A DNA stretch of 64,000 nucleotides, taken from positions 3,083-67,082 of the forward strand of contig CAYHXO010000009.1 in NCBI GenBank assembly GCA_964360635.1, read 5' to 3'. Shown piece by piece: positions 47,871 through 62,800 of this stretch (positions within the stretch are counted from its first letter, which is position 1; every line of letters begins with the position of its first letter). The notes beneath the pieces were generated by a model that saw nothing but the letters and a program-made list of their open reading frames with translations, searched no databases and was not told the DNA's origin. Made by a program: the position numbers and the translations under genes. This stretch comes from CALRGE01 sp964360635 (GTDB lineage Bacteria > Patescibacteriota > Gracilibacteria > UBA1369 > 2-02-FULL-48-14).

Positions 47871-50800
47871 ATGCAAAAATGCACGCCTTGGCATATTCGG
47901 CTGATCTCGTCTGTTATTGTTTCTTCGATGCTGATGGGAGTGGCTCCGGTCAGCAAAATTATTGAGGTGGCGGATGCGTTTACATTTCAGAGTGATGGAG
48001 GTGATTTAACTGAAGTGCATCCGGGTGGAGGTCTAACTGAAATTAGAGAAGTGAGTAGTGTTGAAACACGTTATGGGCTAGTGGCGATTTTGGTAAATAG
48101 TGAAGTGTGGGAAGATACAACAAGTTATCAAGGTTTGGTTTCTGGATATTCGGCTAGTAATACAAGAATTTTTGAGAGAATTCAGAGATATGCGGCAGAT
48201 GTGCAAGCGGCAATTCCATGGACAAAGACTTTGATTATTACAGTTGATGAAGATGAAAGTACTGTTGGTATTCAGAAGCTTTTGGAGCGGCTTTATTTTG
48301 AGGGTGATCCGAATGACACTGATTTAACAAGGTTGTCTGGTTTGGTTATTGTGGGCGATGTGCCATTGCCGGTGGTGAATAAAAGCGGACACAGATTTAT
48401 TTCAATGATGCCGTATACAGATTTTGAGGATCCGTCTTATTTGGTTAATGAAACTACTCAAGATTTTGAGAGGAACAAAGTAGCAGATAATTTACAGGCT
48501 GATATTTGGCACGGTGTCATTGTTCCGCCAAAAAGTGGAGATGAAGGTATGGAAATGCTGGCGGAATATTTCGACAAAAATAATAGTTTTCACGCTGGTG
48601 ATTCTGATTTTTCTAATTTTACTAAGAAAACTTACATTGGTGATTTTGTGACAGAAGAGAACACTGTAAATAATGTTTCATTCGCAAGTTATAATAGATT
48701 TTTAGATCACTGGGAGGAGATTGCATATTACCGTTACACAAGCGCGATGCTAACGGAAATGTATGCGGACATGCTTGCTTCTGTTGAATCAGGCGACAAA
48801 GTGGACAATGACGGTGATCTAGATGTGGATGAGGAAGCAAAGAATGGAAAAGATGATGATGGCGATGGTTTAACTGATGAAGATATTGGTGATGGATTTT
48901 GGCAAATTGATAATGATGGTGACGGTGAAATTGATGAAGATTCAGGCCAAGATAACAATAATGATGCAGATGCAAACCCATTGTATGATGACAAATTTGA
49001 GGATGTTCCATTTTACAAAGATGGAACGAATGATGAGGATCCACCTGGAGATGCAAATGGAGACGGTTGCCCTGGAGCTTGCGGCAAAGATGATAACGGT
49101 AATTCAATTGATCATGATGAAGATGGATTTCCTACCGGAATGGAAATGGTAAACGGGTGGCATTGGAGCAAAGGAAAAATTCCTTGGGCTACTCCAAAGG
49201 GTATTGCGAATGGAGCGCCTTTTGAAAAGGATTACGATAGTGATTCGCAAGCAACAACGTATTTCACATCACTTTTTGTTGATGAAGATTACCGAGATTT
49301 ACTTGCACTAGGATTGGTGACAAGAGCAGATAGCAGCTGTTACGAAGGCTCAACTTGGCATGGTGAATGGGACGATGATGAAGATGGCCTTTGTGATGAA
49401 GATGGTTCGACAGAAACAAATCCTGATACAGGCTATGCTTATAACGATAATGACCGTGACGGGATTGTTGATGAAGATCCTGCAGGAATGAAGCCAGAGG
49501 GAATTTTTGAGAGTTTGCCGGACATTCAGTCAAAGAAAGTTTTTGAGGGGCTTGTTAGTAGATATGTTGAAATTTTCCAGCAACCACTTGGTGTTTGGAA
49601 TCGAATTGTTGACGGGACAGGCAGATGGGGCACAAGGAATGAAGATGCAGGAGGCAAGGTTACAAATGATTATGACAGCAGTGTTTCTTTAATTTCAAAA
49701 AAAGATGAATCCGTTTTGCAATATTTGCGTGCTGTGAATGATAATTTTGAGAGTGAAATTAAAGTAATGGTTGATGATTTGCAGGAGGATATTCCGCTTT
49801 TTGGATATCAAATGCTTTATGGAACGATAACTTTTGAAGCGGAAGATGAGGATTCTGATCCGGTTACTGAAGATATTTGTGACCCATTAGCAAATAATGA
49901 TTGCCATATATTTGTGAATCAATCTACTTCTGATATTGCTACTGAAAATGTTTTTACATCGCTACTTGCTCCGAATGCTGAACAAACCTACATGTATGGG
50001 ACCCCATACACCGAGATTGATAGCGTAAAGGATTGTTCTGATTTGGGTGGAACATATGAAGATGGAGGGCAATTTGTTAAATATAGTTCTTTGTACAGTG
50101 TTTCGACTGCTGACATTACTGAACAAGCTGAAATGGAAGGTTACAAAGGATGTTTGATTTCAAATTTGGCACATGCGATGGATGATCCGGAACAAGAAAT
50201 ATGTTTTCCGGCGATTGCGACTGAAGATACAAGTTTAAGAAATGGAGCAAAGGCATTTACTGATGATCCTACAACATCAGAGGATGAAATTCAATCTACT
50301 TGGAGTACATCTGAAGAAGGTTATCCGGCTTGTTTCGAACTTCGAGAAATTCAAACATACCAAATTTACAATAAAAAATACGGCGGTGTTTGGCCTGATG
50401 TGAGTTATTTATCTCAGTTAGCGCAGCTAAACAAAGATGATCCGAAGACTGAAGAAGAGTATGAAGCTCTAGTTGATCAATATTATGAAGAGGCTGAGCA
50501 TCCAACTTTGAGACAGGCATTTAAGGAAGTGATGTTATATGACAAAGATGGAATTAAATATTCAGTTCAGGCGATGCTGAAAGATGCCGGCTTTGATACT
50601 TCGAGTGATGACGCAATGGATTTGGCATTGTCATTTAATGATTCTTTTAATATCGACAATCCTGTTGATGGTGTGCAGGAAATAAATATTGATGTTCAGA
50701 GAAGATATTTGTACGACGGTGCATATGACATAACCACGGGTGGCTTCACATTAGATAAAAATGACGCAAAAATGATGAGTTCTGTTTTCGAATACATCGA

Positions 50801-53800
50801 GCCAAGAAATGGTACGCTAAATATTCAAATTGCAGATGGAGCTACTCCAAATTTGCCGGTAGATGCGAATAGAAGAATTTCATTTATGGATAAATCTGAG
50901 ACGCCTCAGGTTTTGAAATATATAAATTTGTATAGGGCTGAAACGGTTGAGGATGTGCAGGAACAAATTGAAACTTTGGCGGCTTCGATGGAGGAAGTTT
51001 CAGGTGGAAATGCCTACGCGGATGACATTAGAGATTTCAAATTAAATGAGGAGCAAATTACAGATGCATTGGCTTGGTATCACATGAATATTGATCAAAA
51101 ACATAAATATTTATTTACACATTATTTAGGTGCTGAACCGGCAATCACATCAAAACCCGGAGATGGCTTTGAAGTTTCAAACATTATTGCGAATGGAACT
51201 CCGACACAAATGGATTTTAGTTTCAACGGTGCGAAACCAACTGAAGAAGATGATTTGGAGTACATATATAAAACTCAGGCTTTGATTGATGAGGCTTTGG
51301 CTGCAGATGCCAGCACTGAGGCTGAAAGTTATGATGCAATAAGTGAAGTTAGCAATACAACGCCGATTCCGCTCGTGGAGTGGATGGATGAAATTTTGAA
51401 ATGGTTGGAAGATATTCAAGATTCTGTTAGCAGTGTTGGAACTTTTAGTGGCGGTGATTATTGTGCAAGCGCGACAACTGATTTGGCGGCGGTGAGTGCC
51501 GCAAATAATACTGACAGTGATGGAAGCGGTAAGCCGGATGTTGCGGATAATACAAAGACGATTAAATTAACTAGTGAAGAAAATAATGTTTTGCAATCGA
51601 ACGGTGACAGTACTTATAAAGTCAGCGTAAGTGCTAGAAAATCAGACGGTTCATCGAATGCTGAAGACAGTTACACTCAAGTAAAACTTGAGATTGTTTC
51701 CGGTGATGAATCTGTTGAAGTGAGTGGAAATGACACAATGCAATTAACGGCCGGTGTTGCGACATTTACTTTGAATAGCAAGGATGCCGGTGATTTTAAG
51801 GTAAAAGCTACAGTAACCAGTAGTGATGATTTGAGCGATTCGAATTCATTGAGTGGTAGTGTGACGGATAAATATGTGAAAGTTACGACATATACTTTGA
51901 GTAATCTTGTATCTACCGGAAGTGGAGAATCAAGCATTGGTCAGAATATTGATGTGCTCGATTATGATGATAATATTGTTGCAACTTTAGATACAACAAC
52001 TGGAGATTTAACTCTTGATGGTGCTGAAGCAAAACTTTTGGAAGCTGATGCCGATTCATCAACAAGTATTGCTATTCGAAGTTCAACCGGAAATGTTTTT
52101 GCAACTTTTTATTTAATTCCTGCAACTCAAAAAGTTAGTGTCGGTGATGGTTTGGATGGGGTTTATGTCAGCGCCGTGGGCGGCATTGCTACTTCGACTT
52201 CTGATGGCGTGAGTCTCGAACACAATGGTGTGGAAATGGGATTGGTAAACGGGATGGGTCAAATTGCAATTTCCGACGACTATTATTTAGATTTTGGAAA
52301 TCCCGGGGAAATAAATATTTTCGATCCGATTAAAATTTCAGATGCTGATGGAAATACAATTTTCGAAGTCACGATAAAAGTGCTCGATCAAACTGTAAAC
52401 TTAGTTGATGCGGGAATCACTACAAGTTATTCCTGGCCTTCGCCGAAAAAAGGTAGGATTGTGCCGGCGAAAAATATGGCATATGCGGAATCTGTTATTC
52501 CGGATACTGATGGCGATAGTTTAGATGATCTTGAGGAGTATGCGATTGGAACAGATCTTGATATTGCTGATACTGACGGCGATGGTTACGGGGATGGAAT
52601 TGAAGTGTTCAGTGGGAATGATCCTTTGGCAGAAGGAAAGAAATTATTCAGTGATGTTGGACCAACTGACGAATCATACGCGGACATTGTAAAACTTTAT
52701 TTACGAGGAGTGATTCGCGGATATACTGACGGCTCATTTAAACCAGATAATGCATTGACTCGTGAAGAGTTTTTGCAGGTGGATTTGGGCGGGATTTGTG
52801 TAGCTTGTCAAAAGTTTTCAGATGAATATAAAGAGAGTTTGCTTGAAAATTATAATACTGACCCCTTCCCTGATACTGATATAAATCCTGAACTTTTATA
52901 TTGCGTGGCGGAAGGAAAAACTCGGGAAATTGTTTCCGGTTATGCCGGTGGATCAAGTGTTGGCTACTTCGTTCCTAAACAATTTATAAGTAGAGCGGAA
53001 GCAACTAAAGTGCTTGTTGAAACTGCTGATTTGGCTGTGGCAAGTAGTGAAGGGATTTGGTATGGAGCTTATGTGAAATCGGCACAAGAAAATCATATTT
53101 TCCCAAGCGGTAGATTCACAGAATTAGATGGCGATTCTCCACAAGATTTTTCTGATTGGTTTGATGCTGATCAAGCCGCAAATGGGAAATTTAAAACTTG
53201 GATAGAGGGCTACATTTCAAGAGAAGAATTTGCAATGATGGCTTCGAATTTAATCGCTGTAAAAGATTGTCGTGCTGTTGATTTTGACAGTGAGGGGCTT
53301 AGTGATACTGAAGAAGATTATATTTACAATACTGATAAGTATGCAAGCGATACAGATGGAGGTGGTGTTAGTGATTTTGATGAAGTTGTGAGGGGAACTG
53401 ACCCGAATGATAAGAGTGATGATTATGCGACTTCCAGTGGTGACGAGGGGGAAAGCTCGACTGCGTCGAGTGTTGAAGATTTTGCATCTCAGTTTGGCGA
53501 CTACAGCCATGATGCAGGAGTTTATGGCGAAGGCGATACAATTGTTTATGAAACAGTGACGACTTCTGTTGATACTTCTAGCACTGAAGTTAAAGTTTAC
53601 ACTGACTTACTAGCGGCTGACGGAGAGTCGATAATTTATGTTAAAGCTGAAATTCGTGATCAAAGTGGAAATGTTTATACGGATGATAATTCGAGCATAA
53701 TAAAATTCACACTATCTACTTCAGATTATTCTGAAATTGACAGTGACTCTGTAAAAGTTAGCGGTGGAATTGCGGAAACAGTAATGACTGCAAAAACAGT

Positions 53801-56800
53801 TGCCGGTGAGTTAACTGTTGAAGCAAAAATAAGTGATGGCTCAATTCCTTCTCAAAATAGTGATGTAAAAGTTTACGCAGGTGTACCTGTCAAAACTGTT
53901 GTTAGTGCAGATTCAACTGTTTTGCCTTCCGGTGGAGAAAGCCTTGATGATGTGCGTGTTACTTTATATGACGCATTTGGAAATGTTGCGAATTACGGTT
54001 TTCACACGGTGACAATTGAAAGTGAGGGCGGAATCGAAGTTATGGATTTATATGATGAAGATGAGGAAACTGAAGGCTATCAAATTACAAGTTCAGAAGG
54101 TTTTGTTGATTTCAGAATTAAGTCTTCACTTGTTGAAGATATTTCTGTGATTAAGGCGAGCCTTTTGGATGGTGGAGATGGAGGAAGCCAGTTGAAAATA
54201 AGTTCGCTAACCGGAATGAAAATCCAATTGAAAACTAGCCAGCCTTACATGGTTGCCGGAAGCGCGACTTCGCAGGTGATTGCCGTGCGAGTTGTGGACT
54301 CGATGAATAAAGTTGTGACAGGATTTCAGGGTGAAATTAATTTAGTTCCAAGTGATGATAAATTCGGAACTTTTGATGCAGAGACTTTAGATTTGGTTTT
54401 GGGTGCAGGCACTGTGAATATTACAGTTGGAACTTTGGCAGGAATTGCGAGTTTAATTGGAACAAGCCCAGGATTCTCTGCCGGTAGTACAAATATGACA
54501 GTGAAACCGGCTGATCCATTTTCCATTCAATTGGTGAAAGAAGATGGTGGTACAAATTTAAAAGCTGCCGGCAAAGAAACTTTTTATGCTGATGTTTATG
54601 ATGAATATGGAAATTTAGTTAGCAACGATAGTACAACCGCAATCAGTCTTAGGAAAACCGATTCAACAAGTGAATATGGACAATTAAGTAGCACTAGCGT
54701 GACTGCGAAAAACGGACGCGCGAAGTTTCAAGTAACGGCTTCAGATGTTAGCGGCGTTATTAATTTAGTTGCTTCAAGCGCTGGGCTTGTTGCGGGAACT
54801 TTTGGTGGCAATGTGAATTATTCAATGAGTTCTGATGACTTTGAGGCGATTGAGCCGCAAGGTCTTTACACGAATTTATTGGGTGCAAATTATGGTGATG
54901 TAACCCAAAGTAATTATATTGGTGGATACATGACTTTCAATGGAAGATCACAAGTTGTAAACACAATGATTGCTGCACCTAAGCCTAAATTGGAATTGGC
55001 AAGCGTGGATGCAAACGGAAAAATAAACATTGTAGACGGCGAATCTATTTCACAAACTGTGATGGGAGCAGGCGATACTTTACCTGTTAAAATGACATGG
55101 AGAAGTTTCCCTGATGATGTTTTACAAGCACAGATTTTCTATGTTGCACCCTCAACTACAAATTCAATTGCTACGACATTAGTAAGCACTGATGAATCAT
55201 TCGAACTGGTACAAAAAGATTCAGATATTTATTTAAGAGAAGATGATGCAGGAGTTGTGAAAGTTCGTGAAGATGGTCAAATTGAATTGATGGATTCAAA
55301 TTATAATCTTTCTGTTAATAGCTCTGCGGAACAATTGAGCTTCATTGTTTATAAAACAACTGAGGCGGTAATGCAGGTTGATTTTACTGGTGAATGGACG
55401 GCTGATGTGACAATGCTTGCTTCAAGTTATGACATTGAAGAATATGCGGGGCTTTCACCGGGAATTTATTTGATTCCGACAACATCGAATACAGGAAATT
55501 TTGTGACAATGCCTTCAGGAAATTCTTCTGCTGATCCGATTGGGCTTGTTTTAACAGATCCGACTCAGGAATTGGCTGAACAAATGAGGCCTTCCCTAGG
55601 ATATGATAGTCTTGATAAGGCTGAAGATATCGGCATTGTTGGTTATGAAGGTGACAACAAAAATATTCTGCTTTTTGCGGCTGGAAATACTGCCGGAGAA
55701 TCGAATATGTACTACACATCTGAGGCGGGAATTTTACTCGGTGACCCTAGTATTCGTCTAGAAAAAAATAATACACAGAATGAAGCAGGCTTCACTGAAG
55801 ACATTGGAAAAATGGTTTATGCGAATAGTAAAGATATCACATCTCTTCTTAAACTTGATTACAACGGAGATGAGTTAGATGATGTTTTAATTGTTTATGA
55901 AGATGGTCAAATTGATGTGCTTCAAAATTCTAAATCAGCAAATCGTTTGAATAATCGTGGCACAGTTTTGTATGTTGAGAATAAAATTGAATCTGTAGAT
56001 AAAGGAGATTTCAACGGTGATGAATTGGATGATCTTTTGATTGTTACAAAAACTTCATGTTTGGCTGATGAAATGTGTCTTTATATTTATGAAAATATTG
56101 GAGGAGGATTTGTTGCTCATAATTTGACATTGAGTGAAATAACTTCAAAACCGGAACAAGTGAAAGCAAGTGATTTAAATGGAGACGGATATACCGATAT
56201 TGTAATTATGGATGAGAATTTGAACCTTTATATTATTTGGAATAATGAAGGTTTGCTTGAAGAAGTAGAAAAAATAAATAATTTTGGATTGAATGTTACT
56301 GAAGGAGATAATTTGTATTCTGACTTAGCTGTTTCTTATACAGGAATTGATACCGAGGCGATTATTCTTGAGGTGCCAAGTGATGAAGTAACAGGTCAAG
56401 AATACATTGATGCAATTGCAGGAAGTTCTGATTACACACTTGAGGGCTCGGATATTAGTGGTAGTAAAAATGTAAATTTTGACATTGCTGATCAAGAGAC
56501 GGTTAGTGATGCAATTGCAGCTACTAAAACTTTGGCTGATGATAATGGCGGTGAAGTGGAAGTTGGTGATACTTTGACTTACACAATTACTTTGCTGAAT
56601 AATTCCAGTGGAATCGGTTTAAAAGATGTTTATATTGCAGATTCAGTTTCAACTAGATTTGAATTCAGTGAAAGTTTGGAATGTTCTGAATGCAGTGAAG
56701 CGGAATATATTGAAACCGGTGATAGCGCGAGGCCTTGGGCATACGGACCAATTTCACTCTCAGGTGGAGAAAATGTTGTTATAAGTTACAAAGTAACTGT

Positions 56801-59800
56801 TAATGATTTACCGGGAATGTCGATGATGATTGGAGATGATCTTTATAATGATTATACAAATGATGACTATCCTGACATTGGTCTTTCACCGGAAGGAAAT
56901 ACTACAGGAACGATGATTATTTATTACTCGGATGGCAAAGATTCTTCAGGTGATTTTGATAGAATTAATTATGTTGAAAAAGAATACTCAGGTGAAGATG
57001 CTGAAGAAGAAACTCCAACTGCTGTTGAAGATGATGCTATAGATTTAACAGATGCAGATGGAGATAATGTGCCTGATGCTTTTGGTGAAATGGATGCGGA
57101 TAAAGGTATTAAAAAAACTGCTGGAAATAAAGAATTGATGGAAACAATAATGCATGCAAAAGATTTTGATGGGGACGGTTGGTACGCAAAAGATGAAATA
57201 ACCGCAGATGATACTGATCTTGATGATGACGGGTTAAATGATTCAATTGATCAGTGGGTAATTACAGGAGCTGCCGCAGGCGCATCTATGCTACTTGACC
57301 CAGAAAAAACTCTTGATGAATTAGGTGATTCGATTAATGAACTTGATACGTATGTGCAAGCAGGTGCGGCAATTATTGAAGATGTAGTTTCAACATTTTT
57401 CTGTAATGGTGGTTGTATTGCAATGCCATCAAATATTGCATTCCTTGCGCCTGGAACTTTTCATATGCCACTGACCGGAACATCAATAAGTCCGGATGAT
57501 CCTGGAATTCCGATATTTGGGATTTATCCTGTTCCAACACCTCCGGTTGTTTGTTTCTTCATGGCTTGTAATAAAACCTCAATTTTCAGATTCTTTATTG
57601 CTCCAACAACAACTCTAGGAATTGGTGTTGCTCTATGCGTTTCTCCACAAGGAATTCAGGGAGTATGTTTTGCTTTCACAGTTCCATTGTTACAAATGCT
57701 GGGAGTTTGTGATGCGATTAATGGTGCGATTTCAAGTGCTATGTCTAGTGCGACTTCGTTTACTGCGAGCGTTGATACAAAAATTTTTAGTGCCAGCGTT
57801 TCTGCAAGTGCAGGTGGTGATGGTGGAATTAGCTCAGGTGTATTTACTGATTATTCACCCCCAATTATCACAAATGTGAATATTCAAATTCCGGGCTTCC
57901 CCGCAATCTTCACGGACTGGTGGAAAAAACAAAAATATGAATTTTTCCAAATGCTTGATTTGCCGGATATTACATTTATATATCCTGATCCCGATAGTTT
58001 AAAGAACGCATTCAAGCCTGACCCTTCACAACCTGATCTAGGGCTCAAAACAAATATTCTTGGGCTACAAAAATGGCTTAGTATTGCGAATTCTTTGCCA
58101 GTTGTAAATATTGAACCAAAAGTTGTAAATATTAATTATCCTTTTATAACTCCGGAAGAAATTGAATTGGCTAAAAAAGATTGGGAAAAATGGCTAGTTG
58201 ATGCGAAGGCAGAATGGGAAAGATTTAAGGCTGAATTTGAGCCTCAAATTGACGCTAAGCTTTTTGGAAATATTGAAGAAGCATGGAATGAGAATATTGC
58301 GATAATGGAAAATAATCTTTCGATTCTAGAGGATTATGGACATGTGCCGGAAGATCTTTTGAAAATTAGAAATCTGCATGCTTATTACGCTAAAGTAATT
58401 ATTTGTTATCTAGATGCTGTGCTTGGCTTTACTGCGGGTTATTTGGGAACAAATGCAGAAAGAATTGAGGCTTGGATGGAATGGGTTGCTCAATTAAAGA
58501 ATATAATAAAAGGTTGGGGCGCAATCATAAAGCTTTCAGGAGATTTTATGAATGCGTGTGATAAATGTACAAATCAGCGTTATAGCGCTTTCCAAATTAT
58601 TGCGAGTCTTTTCGCATTCCTTCCAGATATTCCAGTAATTGAAATGCCGAAATGGCCGGATATTGTAATTGATGTTTCAAATATTGAAGCTGGAGTAAAT
58701 CTTATTTGGCCGGATTTAAAATTTGTTCCACAAACAATTATTATTCCAAAAATTCCACGTGTAAGTTTGCCGACCGGCAGTATAAATCTAGACTTTTTCC
58801 TTGGCTATAATATTGACTTACAATTGCCTACCCTACCGGAATTGAATTTGGATTTCGAGGTGCCGGAAATGCCAACTCTTTCTCTTCCAAATCTTCCTGA
58901 TTTACCACCACCACCAGCCATTCCAAAAATTGATGCGACTTTGAAAGCCAGCTTAGATATTGTTTCAACTGTATTGAAAATTATCTGTTTAATCAGATCA
59001 AATTTCTTTCCTGTACAAGAATCTGCATTAAAGACAAAGATTGAAGAAATGACTGAAAGATCAAGCAGTATTGTGCTTCCGGTTGATCTTAAAATAACTG
59101 TTTCATTCCCCAAAATTAGCCTCGATTTTGTTAAAGAAATTGATATTACAACGTATCTAAAAATTGAGCCGGATATTACTGCAGTTTATGATGTTGTAAA
59201 TATGTTGGGAGAAAAATCTAATGATTTCCTAGATAAAATCCTTACAGAGTTTAATTCTGCCACAGCAGGTTTGGCAGGAGGTGTTCAAAGTTGGATGGAC
59301 CAATTGGGCGATATGAATTTAGATGTTGATGTAAGTGCAGGAGCGGAGGCGGAAATTGATGAAGATGGAGTATCTGCTGAGGCGGAAGCTGATGCTGGTG
59401 TGAAACTTGAAACTTATAACCCTGCGCTTGATATTGCGTATCAATATAAAGATGCACCTCTTGTTGCAGGTAATCTTGCAGTATTAAAAAGCACATTCGG
59501 CGATCTTACCAAACAAATTAAAGATTGGAATGATGCAACTCCAGATAATTTTGAATTGAAAGCTGAAAGTATAATTCTGGCAGAGGATGATCCACTTCTT
59601 CACAGATATAATGATGTAATTAAAAATCAAAACCTTGATTCAACATTCTTGGCTCAAATTAAAGATAGTCCTTTGGCTAATGTTGTCACTATGCGAAATA
59701 AGATGATCGCATCAGTTCAGCAATTAGAGAAAGGGACTCAGACATTGGAGAATATGGATGGAAATAATTTCATGAAGTATTTGGCGATGGAAAGTGAGAA

Positions 59801-62800
59801 TGAAAGATATGGATTTGTTTCTGATAAAACCGGGCCAATTTCCAGCGGTAACGTTAAGAGATTTAAAGATGAAGCAGTAGAGTCAAAAAATATGACGGTG
59901 GAACTTGCCTCAGAGGATGAAACAGAACTCACTATTCAAGCTCCGGAGGCAGTTAACGATGGTATTTATATTTACAATGAAGAGCTTGGCATTAGTCAAA
60001 AATTAATTAAATACACTAAAGAATCTGATTCTTCCATTAGCTTGCTAATGTTTGATATAGATAATGACAGTGATGAAGACATCATTTATTCAATGGGTGG
60101 AAATGTTTATATTAAAGAAAATTACACTGAAGAGGCTAGTCTAAAATATGTTAGTGATGATCCTGCTGTATATTCTGTTGAAGATTTGGAGCCGATAGCA
60201 GGAAATGTGAATAATTTTGAAACAGGTGAAAATTCATACCAGAAAGCTAGTTTTGCATTCGACGCGAATGAAGATGCGCTTGGTTATCAAATTTTGCTTT
60301 ATGATTCACTTGATGCTGAAGAAAGTGCTCCTGATGAGAATGTTAAGAGAATGTTGCTTTTGAAAGACAGTGAAAATGATAGCGCGGTATTCGTTGATAA
60401 GGATGGCCTCGAAATAAATGGTGGTGGATCTCTGATTGCTGATACTGATTCTGCATTATTCGAATCAGGTGACTTAAATGAAGAAATTCCGGCCGGAGCG
60501 GGAACTACTCTACCAACTTTCATACAAAGTAGAATTTATGTTAAGAGCGAAAGTGGCTCTGCTTCGCTTCACGGCGGATATTTGAGAACTGAAATTGATT
60601 CTGACGGTGAAATTATTTCTGATGATAGCGTGAGATTCCAAACACTTGAAGATACTAATATAAAATTGATTGAAGAGATCGGTACAACAAGCATAAATGT
60701 GCCTGCTCTATATACAATTGATTTACCAAGAGGAGAAGGTAGAACAATTCGTGTTGAAAGTGGAAAGGTACTTTGGATTGATTTAAATGAAACTGCGGAT
60801 GAACAAGATTTAATGGAAAATATGGAAATCTATGCAGAGGAAAGTGTAGTTTTGTCAGGTAATGGAAAAACAACAATTACTAGCACTGAGGGAGTTGATT
60901 TTGAACTTGATGAAGAAGAATTATTTGTAATGGATTTATTGGCAAGTTCAACTAATCCAAATGCTGAAGTTGAATTGGAAAATGGAGCTTATTACACAAA
61001 TGTAATGGCCGTTTACACGGAAGGTATTTCTACGGTTTCTGAGAACATACTTTTGAATCCACAAATTTGTGGAGATGACAGTTCGCCTTATCCGGTTTTG
61101 AGTAACACAGAAATGGATATTGCAGTGTTCACAACTGCAAGTGTTTCCGCAGCAAATTCATTCGACTCAACTAGTGAAATTGGAGCAGTTTATTGGGATA
61201 CAGATGATACTTTAGACAGTGATTCTAATGGAGTAAAAAATGATGATAAAGATGTGGAGGGTGAAACTGTTGATATTGGCCCATACAGCAATATTGATGA
61301 GAGAATTGTAACTGCATACATTGCAGATATTGTTGGAAATGTTTCAAGCGCGACAATTTCTGTTAATGTTTTTGTGCCAGAAATAATAATTGAGAGTGCG
61401 GATTCTGGTGAAGTTTTAGGAAGTACTGATCCTTCAACAGCAAATCTTCCACTTCATTTAATTCGTGATAGAAATGGAGAAATTACTGAATTAGGCGAAG
61501 GATATATAACAGACGCCAACGGTGAATTCGTGGCGGATGATTTAAATGATTCCGATTTGATTGATGTTTACAATCAAAGTGAAGATACAATTGCTCAATT
61601 CAATCCGACAACAAAACAATTAGTAGTTTATAATGATTCATATGAAGCACTCGCCTTGCCTTCCGGTACTGATTGGCCGGCGAGATTAGTTGTTTCTGAA
61701 ATTGCAACCGGAGAAATAATGGCGAGCTTTATTGTTGTCTCAGATAGTGATGGTGAAATTACTCAAGTTGATGATGATCTAGAAGACATCGATCTTGCAA
61801 ATACAGAGAATGTAACAGTTCATGTTTTGGAAGATGCTGAGAATTATGAAGTTACGGAAGATGGATTTGCTGCAAAAGATGAATTCGGAGTTAATGAAAT
61901 GTTAATTCGAAAAAATGGAAATGTAACAATGTATAATTCACGATTTGAATTGAAAAAACGTGAGACAGATTCACTTGATGATTATTTAATTCTCGATCTA
62001 TACGATGATGGAGTTCTTGAACTTGAGGTCTTCATTGGCTCACCAAGTGTCGTTGAAATTCAAAGCAATGAAGAGCTTGGATTACCAGTTTCAGAACCAT
62101 TACTTGCAAGTTCTTCAAGTGGCGAAGAAGAGGAAGAAGTAGCACAGCAATATTTCGTAGATATAACATCTGATGATCCACTCTTTGAAGACATTTGGAA
62201 GCTTGTACAAAGAGGAATTTTAAGTGGATATGTTGTGGATGGCTTGAATTATTTTGAGCCGGACAATGACATAACAAGAGCGGAATTCACTAAGATTATT
62301 CTCTCAATACTTTGTATAACACCTAGCACGGAAGCGCAGGCTACGCCTGTGGTATTCAACGATATTTTAAGTACTGAAGATTGGTATTACCCATACACAA
62401 AAGAATCTTATATTCGCGATTTAATTACCGGTTATTTGGGTGAAGTTGATTCAAATGGCCAGTCACCTTTCAAACCTAATAACACGATCACTCGAGCCGA
62501 GGCTGCAAAGATTGTGCTTGAGGCATTGAATATGCAAGAAATTATTACATTGCCTGAAGATATGTCCGGTGAATATTGGTATTCTGAATACATTACTGTT
62601 GCTCAAGATTTTAGTGAATATTTGACGGCAGAATCAGGTGGAACAGAAAATTATATTTTGACTGCTGAAGAGGCCGAAGATCCTTCTCATATTGTTACAA
62701 GATATGAATTTGTTGAAATGTCTGTGCGAGCATTGAATGCATACAATTGTTTTGATGTTGATAGTGATGAAGATGGGCTCACTGATTTTGAAGAAGAAAA

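Noticed and set aside
47871..48700. Gingipain-like protease domain at the start of the giant protein
   Set aside because: VGDVPLPVV and YTD segments are suggestive, but no catalytic His/Cys pair at proper spacing could be found.
48622..49533. His-rich minus-strand frames within the giant gene
   Set aside because: They are shadows of Asp-rich GAT/GAC codons read in reverse.
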